NCBI GenBank assembly: GCA_002317355.1
Contig: DCJC01000070.1
Span: 1-8,874, forward strand
DNA length: 8,874 nucleotides
Direction of reading: 5' to 3'
Source: Prevotellaceae bacterium UBA1710
Lineage (GTDB): Bacteria > Bacteroidota > Bacteroidia > Bacteroidales > Bacteroidaceae
In this document: piece after piece, positions 1 through 5,234 of the stretch
Layout: each line of letters opens with the position of its first letter
Numbering within the stretch: position 1 is the first letter of the stretch
Position numbers and translations under genes: made by a program
The notes under the pieces: generated by a model
The model's database searches: none
Seen by the model: the letters and a program-made list of their open reading frames with translations, nothing else
What the model was told of the DNA's origin: nothing

Positions 1-1
1 A

Positions 2-52
2 ATTGAAGAAGAACCGTTTTTGTATATTTTACCGGACAGTAATATATTTTAA
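2..52 (+). CDS. Possible 3' end of an upstream gene (partial)
   Basis: From base 2, one plus-strand frame is open for 16 codons and ends in TAA at 50-52. The peptide, IEEEPFLYILPDSNIF, has a protein-like composition, and the palindromic repeat array starts right at its stop codon, as expected after a gene end. Sixteen open codons arise by chance often, no family is recognisable from so short a tail, and the rest would lie outside the window. This is a weak call. Confidence 0.2.
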   Translation: MEEEPFLYILPDSNIF

Positions 53-90
53 TAACCGGTTGCGCCGAACGAAGTGGCGCTGCTGGTTAT
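52..90 (+). repeat. Nested hairpin repeat, copy 1
   Basis: An outer stem pairs ATAACC (52-57) with GGTTAT (85-90), and an inner stem pairs GCGCC (62-66) with GGCGC (76-80) around a GAACGAAGT loop. The first 30 bases match the reverse complement of 206-235 at 25 of 30 positions. Two of the five differences are paired changes that keep the inner stem intact. No T-tract follows, so it is not a typical intrinsic terminator. It resembles a REP-type intergenic repeat. Confidence 0.6.
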
Positions 91-108
91 AACTCATCTT
101 TGCGGTAA

Positions 109-123
109 GCGTCTGGAAGACGC
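109..123. repeat. Short palindrome GCGTCT-GGA-AGACGC
   Basis: This is a perfect 6-bp inverted repeat with a GGA centre. The same core occurs at 163-179 and 242-258 with TCC at the centre, that is, the opposite-strand reading. Three copies within 150 bp of non-coding DNA point to a dispersed repeat family. Confidence 0.6.
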
Positions 124-162
124 CACCTTGTAAATGATCGGATAGTTTAAGGCGCTTTAGGT

Positions 163-179
163 AGCGTCTTCCAGACGCT
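163..179. repeat. Short palindrome AGCGTCT-TCC-AGACGCT
   Basis: This is a perfect 7-bp inverted repeat with a TCC centre. It is the second copy of the palindrome at 109-123, in opposite orientation. Copies 1 and 2 can also pair with each other over 15 bp. Confidence 0.6.
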
Positions 180-205
180 TGACAATCAACCACTTGACAT
201 CCGCA

Positions 206-235
206 AGCACCACTACGTTCGGTGCATGCGGTTAT
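206..235 (-). repeat. Hairpin repeat, copy 2 (inverted relative to 52-81)
   Basis: The stem GCACC (207-211) pairs with GGTGC (221-225). On the minus strand it aligns with 52-81 at 25 of 30 bases. Where copy 1 has a G-C pair in the stem, this copy has A-T, so both arms changed together. The loop is nearly the same (GAACGTAGT versus GAACGAAGT). This suggests the hairpin shape is what is conserved. Confidence 0.55.
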
Positions 236-241
236 TGAGAT

Positions 242-258
242 AACGTCTTCCAGACGTT
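242..258. repeat. Short palindrome AACGTCT-TCC-AGACGTT
   Basis: This is the third copy of the CGTCT-NNN-AGACG palindrome, with 7-bp arms. Compared with 163-179 the second pair of the stem is A-T instead of G-C, a change made on both arms that preserves pairing. It directly abuts a GTTAT/ATAAC hairpin at 231-244. Confidence 0.55.
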
Positions 259-395
259 TTCCAATGATGGGGAAGTTTAGAAGAGTAAATACTCAGTTAA
301 CCACCTGGGGCCTTTCCACGAGCGAAACAAGAAATAACAAAATGGCGCTTGTTATATAGGAGTCCCCCATTGTTTTATACAGAACTTACATCACA

Positions 396-1055
396 CTACT
401 TTTCAAAATGCTGATAATCCTTTGATGATTTCCATGCCCCACCCCATCTGAAACCATGCTTGATGAATAGCTTATAGCATAAGTCTGAGCGATCAATCTT
501 CATCGGAATATCTTTCCTGCTCTCTCTATTATTAGCATATTTCTTTCCTGAAGGCGGATCAATCTTATTCCCCTTAACATAAGGATTATAAAGAGGATTA
601 ATATCAATTGCCATTCCTCTTCCATGCTTTGAAATTCTTGTTGTTGAACCCGTCATAAAGCGGAAATTAAAGCATGAAGTATTGTTTGCTTCCATGGAAC
701 GAGTATCATCTGCTCCATAGTTATCTATCAGAGAGATACGCTCTATCGGATATTTCGACTTATACAATTCCTTGAAGATATCAATAAGATCTTGCGCAAT
801 TTCCTTATTGCATATCAGTTCTCCACGATGCTTCTTTCCATCCTTACCGATATGCATCACACGAAGATATCTCAATTCATTTCTTCCTACCGTACAATTC
901 TTAGGTACAGATTTCCCTTGCATCAGCGCCCAGATACTATCAGGTATTACTGTTGCTGAGAAATCCTGAGCACAAGCAAAGAGGGGGAAAAACAAGAAGA
1001 AGAAGCCCCCCATCCCCCAAAGGGGGAGTTTTTTATATAGTTTCTGCAAGATCAT
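396..1055 (-). CDS. Exported M15-family zinc peptidase (L,D/D,D-peptidase-like)
   Basis: This 219-aa protein is probably a peptidoglycan peptidase that cleaves peptide cross-links or stems outside the inner membrane. Residues 142-151 (SKHGRGMAID) and 213-217 (DYQHF) form the M15 metal site. H144, D151 and H216 are the likely zinc ligands, and D213 is the likely catalytic acid/base. The preceding RSMEANNTSCFNFR stretch (residues 119-132) and the following DINPLYNPY are also typical of this branch. The N-terminus has Lys residues and a hydrophobic run (about 10-27). The end of that run, LFACAQ, could be cut by signal peptidase I after ACA or lipidated at C28, so its final location is uncertain. 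The first ATG was chosen because it supplies the positive charges; M15 would give a poorer signal. The gene lies downstream of repeat block A. The exact cleaved bond cannot be told from sequence. Confidence 0.85.
   Translation of the reverse strand: MILQKLYKKLPLWGMGGFFFLFFPLFACAQDFSATVIPDSIWALMQGKSVPKNCTVGRNELRYLRVMHIGKDGKKHRGELICNKEIAQDLIDIFKELYKSKYPIERISLIDNYGADDTRSMEANNTSCFNFRFMTGSTTRISKHGRGMAIDINPLYNPYVKGNKIDPPSGKKYANNRESRKDIPMKIDRSDLCYKLFIKHGFRWGGAWKSSKDYQHFEK
1013..1034 (+). repeat. C5/G5 hairpin with T-tract inside the signal-peptide codons
   Basis: On the plus strand TCCCCC (1013-1018) pairs with GGGGGA (1022-1027) across an AAA loop and is followed by G and six Ts. It has the form of an intrinsic terminator, but no plus-strand gene precedes it. 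It overlaps codons of the minus-strand peptidase signal peptide (LPLWGMGG). It may be a dispersed G-rich repeat captured as coding sequence. Confidence 0.35.
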
Positions 1056-1188
1056 AAATTCAATATTTCTTTAAGGTTTATCCATCATTCCCAACATAAC
1101 GTTAGTTCGACGAATTGCAAAATTTTGGTGTTCAGCAAAATAAAGGGGCGTGATGTCCGAGCCCCGAAGCGGGCGATACCTAAAAGGG

Positions 1189-1204
1189 CAGTCCGTAAGG
1201 GCTG
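1189..1204 (+). repeat. Block A hairpin CAGTCC-GTAA-GGGCTG (left copy)
   Basis: This is a six-pair stem with one G:T wobble, capped by GTAA, a GNRA-type tetraloop if transcribed in this direction. The same hairpin recurs at 1379-1394 and 5145-5160 (inverted) and, with compensated changes, at 5019-5034. Confidence 0.5.
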
Positions 1205-1250
1205 TTATATTGAATGGAGTTGATTTGTGAGGGCTGAACCAAAGGTCGAC

Positions 1251-1302
1251 GGCCGAAGGGAGATTTGTCGCAGACCCACTGACCAACGGGAAGTAAAGTC
1301 AA
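1251..1302 (-). repeat. 52-bp inverted repeat, arm 1 (inside block A)
   Basis: This arm is complementary to 1525-1576 at 51 of 52 bases. The arms are 222 bp apart. Block B has no counterpart: there the sequence runs from the central hairpin (GTGTCGGACTT) almost directly to CAGCCCTCAC, whereas block A has about 65 bp, including this arm, between them. It therefore looks like a separately moving module inserted into the element, or one deleted from B. Confidence 0.65.
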
Positions 1303-1306
1303 AGTC

Positions 1307-1341
1307 CGACACCTATTGTATCTTTCTGTTTTTAGGTGTCG
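1307..1341 (-). repeat. Block A central hairpin
   Basis: CGACACCTA (1307-1315) pairs with TAGGTGTCG (1333-1341) over nine base pairs around a T-rich loop. The complementary reading matches the centre of block B (5072-5106), where one pair becomes a G:T wobble and one is lost. It is followed by a GCACC-GAT-GGCGC mini-hairpin, also shared with block B. Confidence 0.5.
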
Positions 1342-1378
1342 CACCGATGGCGCTCATCAATCAAACATCTCTTATTGA

Positions 1379-1394
1379 CAGCCCTTACGGACTG
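1379..1394 (-). repeat. Block A hairpin (right copy, inverted)
   Basis: On the minus strand this reads CAGTCC-GTAA-GGGCTG, identical to 1189-1204. Its true positional counterpart in block B is 5019-5034, which has two compensated base-pair replacements in the same stem. Confidence 0.5.
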
Positions 1395-1524
1395 CCCTTT
1401 TAGGTATCGCACCTTCGGCGCTCCTTCAATACAAATTCGTCGAACTGACGTTAAAACAAGAAAAAACAATTGTTTTATTTGGTTTTTATTTGTTTTATTC
1501 TGTTTTTTTAGATGGCGAAAGCAA

Positions 1525-1576
1525 TTGACTTTACTTCCCGATGGTCAGTGGGTCTGCGACAAATCTCCCTTCGGCC
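1525..1576 (+). repeat. 52-bp inverted repeat, arm 2 (outside block A core)
   Basis: This is the near-perfect inverted partner of 1251-1302. It lies between the right terminus of block A (1434-1453) and a further terminus copy at 1587-1603, so it may belong to a truncated second element. The stretch before it (1454-1511) is very T-rich and includes the palindrome AAAACAATTGTTTT at 1463-1476. Confidence 0.65.
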
Positions 1577-1586
1577 GACGAGCCTT

Positions 1587-1603
1587 CATCGAACTCACGT
1601 TAA
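1587..1603 (-). repeat. Extra copy of the element terminus
   Basis: CATCGAACTCACGTTAA is the same terminus as at 1434-1453 and 5214-5230. It sits 18 bp beyond the helicase stop codon. A third terminus on the right side of block A suggests either a remnant of a second insertion or an alternative outer boundary giving a 507-bp composite (1097-1603). Confidence 0.5.
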
Positions 1604-1621
1604 AATAAATGGCGGCTGGGA

Positions 1622-4096
1622 CTACAACTTCTTCAACTTAGCAAACTTCAAGAGCAACTGCTTTGTTCCTGCATTCCTGAATTCTACGGTTGCCTTAGCA
1701 GAATCGGCCTTTCCTTCAAGAGCTGTTACCATACCAACTCCAAAGCGAGTATGCTCAACCTTCATGCCTACGGTAAGTCCGTTGTACCAATCACCTACAG
1801 TAGCAGAAGCATCCATAGCATTGGTGCCACGAAGCATATTACTACGGTTAGTTCCCTGACTCAAAGCCTCATGAACTCTCTTCAGACTACCGCCACTTGC
1901 AGCTATCTTTCTTTCAAATGCCTCTCCATAAGGATTGACAGGTTTCTCTGGTCGCTGAGGAGAGGTGAGCTTAGGCTTTGGATCTGCCATAAACTGAGAA
2001 GCAACAGGATTGCTGTTCTGCATTCTCGAATTACCTCTGCCATAGCTGCTTGAACTTCCATAGCCACCATATCCGTAGCCATTACCACCACGAGATGCGC
2101 CATAACCTGTTGAGCCATAATCATCATCATTACGCTCTACATGAACCAGTCGTGAGTCGATATCCTTAAGGAAACGACTTGGGGCATCAAACTCCATTCT
2201 ACCGAATCTGTATCTCGACTTGGCACAAGTCAATACACACCTCTTCTCGGCACGAGTAATAGCTACATAGAGTAATCGGCGCTCTTCTTCAAGCTTACGC
2301 ATAGAATCCGTACACATCGGAGAAGGGAAGATATTCTCTTCCATACCTACGACAAAGACATGCGGGAACTCCAATCCCTTGGCAGAGTGAATAGTCATAA
2401 GAGTTACCTTGTTATCATCCTCTGCATCACCACTATCCTTATCACTCATCAGAGACACATCCTGAAGGAAGTCAACAAGTCCTATAGGAAGTCCTTCCTC
2501 ACGACTACTCTCCACGAAATCCTGCATAGAAGCAAGGAATTCATCAAGATTCTCCTGACGAGAAACATCCTCTGGATTTGAACCAGAATAGATATCCTCC
2601 GTTATGCCACTCTTCTTGATGATGTCAGCTCCAAGAGCAAACGCATCATCAGTTTCAAGACGCTCAGCGAATGAACTAATCAAGTTCCTAAAGCCTTCTA
2701 ACTTTGTAGCAATACCCTTTGAAATATTCACACCAAAGGCAGCAGGATTTGCAGAAACCTCCCAAACACTTGCACGATAGGCATTAGCCCCTGCAAGAAG
2801 TTTCTGAACGGTAGTATCACCTATTCCACGAGCAGGATAATTCACGATACGACGGAATGCCTCTTCATCATTATGATTCACCACAAGACGGAAATACGCA
2901 ACAATATCCTTAATTTCCTTACGCTGGTAGAAACTCATTCCACCGTAAATTCTATAAGGGATACCATCCTTGAGCATCTGTTCCTCAAAAGTACGACTCT
3001 GATAATTTGTTCTATAGAGAATGGCGAAATCCTTAAACTGAAGCTCATTTCTTCTCACCTCATTCCTGATATCCCTACACACGCTTATTGCCTCTTCCCT
3101 ATCGGAAGCCAACTGTCGCATGATGAGTTTATCGCCCTCTGCATTTTCAGAAAAGACATTCTTCTCTATCTGACGGCCGTTATGCTTAATAAGACTATTT
3201 GCTGCCTGTACGATACGTTGTGTTGAACGATAGTTCTGCTCCAGTTTGAAGAGTCTGCTACCTTCATACTGCTGTTGGAAGTCGAGGATATTATCGATAT
3301 TAGCACCTCGGAAACCATAGATACTCTGAGCATCATCTCCTACTACACACACATGATGATGTTCTGAAGCTAACTGCCAGACTATCTGCTGCTGAGCATA
3401 GTTAGTGTCCTGGTACTCATCCACGAGAAGGAACTTATACTTTGCAGAATATTGCTTCTTTATCTCAGGATTATCATAGAACAAGCGGAATGTATAAACC
3501 AGCAAATCGTCAAAGTCCATAGCATTTGACTTTCTGCAATTTATAACATACATCTCGTAGATCTTAGCCATCTCAGGCATCTTTGAATCCCTATCACTTG
3601 ACAGCACATTCATATCCTCAGCATACTGCTCTGGCATCATGAGCTTGTTCTTTGCCCATGAGATACGGTTATGCACATCAGCAGGCTTATAAATCTTATC
3701 ATCAAGCTCAAGTTGCTTTACAATACTCTTACAAAGCGACCTGCTATCAGCCTCATCGTAGATAGTGAAGTTAGAATCATAGTGACCTCCAACAAGAAAC
3801 TTCGCCTCACGCCTTAGAATCTTAGCAAAGACGCTATGGAATGTTCCCATCTGAAGCGACTGAGCCTCAGAACCAACAAGATTAATGATACGGTCTTTCA
3901 TCTCGCGTGCAGCCTTATTGGTAAAGGTCAAAGCCATAATCTCCCAAGGCTTATAGCCCTGAGTGAGAAGGTACGCAATCTTATAGGTAAGAACACGTGT
4001 CTTACCCGATCCTGCACCCGCAATTACCAATGACGCTCCATCGATATACTCAACAGCCGCACGCTGTGACTCGTTGAGTTGTTTGAGAAAATCCAT
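1622..4096 (-). CDS. pcrA: PcrA/UvrD-type superfamily 1 DNA helicase
   Basis: This 824-aa ATP-dependent 3'-5' DNA helicase would act in repair, replication restart and removal of stalled complexes. The SF1A motifs are present in order: Walker A GAGSGKT (27-33), Ia LTFTNKAAREM (56-66), II VDEYQDT (225-231), III VVGDDAQSIYGFRGA (251-265), IV LEQNYRST (285-292), V TIHSAKGLE (about 567-575) and VI ERRLLYVAITRAEK (about 602-615). The length is slightly above the family norm because of a Gly/Tyr/Ser-rich low-complexity linker at about 655-690. The last 55 residues (WYNGL...KVEHTRFGVGMV...FAKLKKL) match the Tudor-like domain that in PcrA contacts RNA polymerase. The start codon is well supported because motif Q-like residues (LNESQRAAV) follow at once. 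The gene lies 34 bp downstream of mtgA on the same strand, so they are probably cotranscribed. RecB and Rep are less likely given the C-terminal domain. Confidence 0.95.
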   Translation of the reverse strand: MDFLKQLNESQRAAVEYIDGASLVIAGAGSGKTRVLTYKIAYLLTQGYKPWEIMALTFTNKAAREMKDRIINLVGSEAQSLQMGTFHSVFAKILRREAKFLVGGHYDSNFTIYDEADSRSLCKSIVKQLELDDKIYKPADVHNRISWAKNKLMMPEQYAEDMNVLSSDRDSKMPEMAKIYEMYVINCRKSNAMDFDDLLVYTFRLFYDNPEIKKQYSAKYKFLLVDEYQDTNYAQQQIVWQLASEHHHVCVVGDDAQSIYGFRGANIDNILDFQQQYEGSRLFKLEQNYRSTQRIVQAANSLIKHNGRQIEKNVFSENAEGDKLIMRQLASDREEAISVCRDIRNEVRRNELQFKDFAILYRTNYQSRTFEEQMLKDGIPYRIYGGMSFYQRKEIKDIVAYFRLVVNHNDEEAFRRIVNYPARGIGDTTVQKLLAGANAYRASVWEVSANPAAFGVNISKGIATKLEGFRNLISSFAERLETDDAFALGADIIKKSGITEDIYSGSNPEDVSRQENLDEFLASMQDFVESSREEGLPIGLVDFLQDVSLMSDKDSGDAEDDNKVTLMTIHSAKGLEFPHVFVVGMEENIFPSPMCTDSMRKLEEERRLLYVAITRAEKRCVLTCAKSRYRFGRMEFDAPSRFLKDIDSRLVHVERNDDDYGSTGYGASRGGNGYGYGGYGSSSSYGRGNSRMQNSNPVASQFMADPKPKLTSPQRPEKPVNPYGEAFERKIAASGGSLKRVHEALSQGTNRSNMLRGTNAMDASATVGDWYNGLTVGMKVEHTRFGVGMVTALEGKADSAKATVEFRNAGTKQLLLKFAKLKKL

Positions 4097-4130
4097 AACT
4101 TTTATCTTGCTCTTTCTTTTATTCTAAAAA

Positions 4131-4829
4131 CTACTGCTCCGACATAGGGAAAAGATCCACGAACTTCATCTCGAACTGAATTCGTTTCTGTCGCTTAAGG
4201 GTATAGGCAGAAGGATTCTTGCTCGAGAACTTACGAGGATTTGGCAATGTAGCCGCAATCAAGGCACAATCTGCACGAGAGAGTTCCGCTGCCGTCTTTC
4301 CGAAGTTCTCCTTCGCACAAGCCTCTACACCATAGATACCGCTACCCATCTCGATGGAGTTGAGATACACCTCCATGATGCGCTCCTTACCCCATAGTAT
4401 CTCGATGAGAGTAGTGAAATACATCTCAAAGCCTTTTCTCATCCAAGATCGACCAGGCCACAAGAATACATTCTTTGCCGTCTGCTGGGTTATGGTACTT
4501 GCTCCGTGCTTTGTCTTGCTCTTCTTGTTGTGCTCCACAGCCTTCTGGATTGCGTCAAAGTCAAATCCGTTATGCTTCAGGAACCTTGAATCCTCACTTG
4601 ACATAACGGCAACGGGCATGTACTTCGACATCTCTTTCAGCGGCACCCATTTATGCTCGAGTTTCACCTCATACTCGCTGGAGAATGCCTGTTCAAACAA
4701 ACGGACAACCATCAAAGGAGTCACATACACAGGTATGAACCTATATGCCACAACAGCAAGAATAGTGGAAGCGAAGAACGCTCCCACTATCCACTTTATA
4801 GTCTTGGTTATAAATTTAACACCAATCAT
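4131..4829 (-). CDS. mtgA: Monofunctional peptidoglycan glycosyltransferase (GT51)
   Basis: This 232-aa enzyme polymerises lipid II into glycan strands at the outer face of the inner membrane, without a transpeptidase domain. One N-terminal membrane segment spans about residues 11-32. All GT51 motifs are present: SSEDSRFLKHNGFD (77-90, catalytic E79), GASTITQQTAKN (109-120), RKGFE (131-135, second conserved Glu E135), KERIMEVYLN (148-157), and then GIYGVEACAKENFGK with the SRADCALIAATLPNP block. The protein ends soon after the GT fold, and the length is normal for MtgA. It is the first gene of a probable two-gene unit with pcrA. No good TAnnTTTG promoter was found directly upstream. The upstream space holds a heptamer repeat and block B. 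Confidence 0.93.
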   Translation of the reverse strand: MIGVKFITKTIKWIVGAFFASTILAVVAYRFIPVYVTPLMVVRLFEQAFSSEYEVKLEHKWVPLKEMSKYMPVAVMSSEDSRFLKHNGFDFDAIQKAVEHNKKSKTKHGASTITQQTAKNVFLWPGRSWMRKGFEMYFTTLIEILWGKERIMEVYLNSIEMGSGIYGVEACAKENFGKTAAELSRADCALIAATLPNPRKFSSKNPSAYTLKRQKRIQFEMKFVDLFPMSEQ

Positions 4830-4837
4830 ACTGAATT

Positions 4838-4864
4838 AATTACAAATTACGAATTACAAATTAC
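4838..4864. repeat. Tandem heptamer repeat (R)AATTAC, about 3.9 units
   Basis: AATTAC is followed by AAATTAC, GAATTAC and AAATTAC in tandem, ending nine bases before an unrelated sequence. It lies 9 bp upstream of the mtgA start codon. Heptameric tandem repeats of this kind can vary in copy number by slippage. Here that would change the mtgA leader rather than its reading frame. Confidence 0.55.
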
Positions 4865-5018
4865 CTATTTACAATAGAGACATCCCAAGAGCAACCAAGC
4901 AATTTGTAATCGGCACATTGCAATTTAACATAAGTTCGATGATTTTCCAAATATCAGGTTTTCAACCGATAAGGATTCTGCAATTTGCGAGCCCCGAAGG
5001 TGGCGACACCTAATAGGG

Positions 5019-5034
5019 CGGTGCGTTAGCGCCG
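5019..5034 (+). repeat. Block B hairpin CGGTGC-GTTA-GCGCCG
   Basis: This is a six-pair stem that is the positional counterpart of the block A hairpin at 1379-1394. Two base pairs differ and both are compensated: A-T becomes G-C and C-G becomes G-C. The central G:T wobble is retained. The loop is GTTA in place of GTAA. Confidence 0.5.
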
Positions 5035-5144
5035 TCATCAACGGTGATGTGATTAAAGAGCGCCGTTGGTGCGACATCTAAAAACTGATTGATATAATAA
5101 GTGTCGGACTTACAGCCCTCACTAATTATCACGGCCTGATATAA

Positions 5145-5160
5145 CAGCCCTTGCGGACTG
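5145..5160 (-). repeat. Block B hairpin, inverted copy
   Basis: On the minus strand this reads CAGTCC-GCAA-GGGCTG. It has the same stem as in block A with a different GNRA-type loop. The minus strand is also the direction of proS read-through, so this copy could fold in a proS 3' transcript. Confidence 0.45.
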
Positions 5161-5234
5161 CCCTATCAGCTGTCGCCCGCTTCGGGGCTCATCAATCAAG
5201 CGACTAACGAATCCATCGAACTGACGTAAATTTA

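Larger units (their letters stand above)
53..395. other. Intergenic region with palindromic repeat array
   Basis: No convincing gene lies here. The left two thirds hold five palindromic units, listed separately: two copies of a GNGCC/GGNGC hairpin in opposite orientation and three copies of a CGTCTTCCAGACG-type palindrome. The right third (about 259-395) is unremarkable. It contains a weak A+T-rich stem (334-340 with 349-355) downstream of the minus-strand peptidase gene. Read on the minus strand, this stem is followed by a T-rich stretch and might end that transcript, but seven mostly A-T pairs are too few for a separate terminator call. Confidence 0.6.
1097..1453 (-). mobile_element. Repeat block A: inverted-terminus element, MITE/REP-like
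   Basis: This 357-bp non-coding element is bounded by inverted termini: TAACGTTAGTTCGACGAATT at 1097-1116 matches the complement of 1434-1453 at 19 of 20 bases. Inside are a hairpin module at 1159-1210, the same module inverted at 1378-1422 (31 bp of 1175-1205 are exactly complementary to 1378-1408), and a central hairpin at 1307-1341. Read on the minus strand, the modules line up in order with block B at 4926-5230, so the two are copies of one element in opposite orientation. It carries no transposase or gene. The short open frames across it share the peptide ALTDCPFRYR only because they read inverted copies of the same module. No clear target-site duplication could be made out. Confidence 0.6.
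4926..5230 (+). mobile_element. Repeat block B: inverted-terminus element, MITE/REP-like
   Basis: This 305-bp non-coding element has TTAACATAAGTTCGATG at its left end and the inverted terminus CATCGAACTGACGTAAA at its right end (5214-5230), 4 bp past the proS stop. The internal order is a hairpin module (4989-5034), a CATCA/TGATG hairpin (5036-5049), a GCGCC-GTT-GGTGC mini-hairpin (5060-5072), a central hairpin (5072-5106), and the inverted hairpin module (5139-5190). The last module matches the complement of block A 1159-1210 at 47 of 52 bases. Reading block A backwards gives the same module order, which establishes the two as opposite-orientation copies. There is no coding potential beyond chance frames. 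It separates proS from mtgA-pcrA and could affect read-through between them. Confidence 0.6.

Noticed and set aside
109..258. Spaced palindromes considered as a CRISPR array
   Set aside because: The repeats are 15-17 bp, self-complementary and unevenly spaced, alternate in orientation, and have no cas genes nearby.
1022..1026. G-quadruplex at the M15 signal-peptide codons
   Set aside because: Only two adjacent G-runs lie on one strand, short of the four needed.
1071..1286. 71-aa minus-strand open frame across block A
   Set aside because: It consists of repeat modules. It shares ALTDCPFRYR with the plus-strand frame at 1336-1608 only because both read inverted copies of the same non-coding repeat.
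1336..1859. Two overlapping plus-strand open frames (1336-1608 and 1512-1859)
   Set aside because: The first is repeat-derived. The second runs from the 52-bp repeat into the antisense of the helicase gene and shows no protein family features.
1903..2130. Met/Val-rich 75-aa frame opposite-phase to pcrA
   Set aside because: It is a shadow of the Gly-rich linker codons in another frame, with low complexity and no start context.
4354..4877. Plus-strand frames antisense to mtgA (161 and 74 aa)
   Set aside because: They are shadows of the well-supported GT51 gene. One only extends into the heptamer repeat.
5139..5190. Block B right module considered as the proS intrinsic terminator
   Set aside because: The hairpins are good but no T-tract follows on the minus strand, and the same module occurs where no gene ends.
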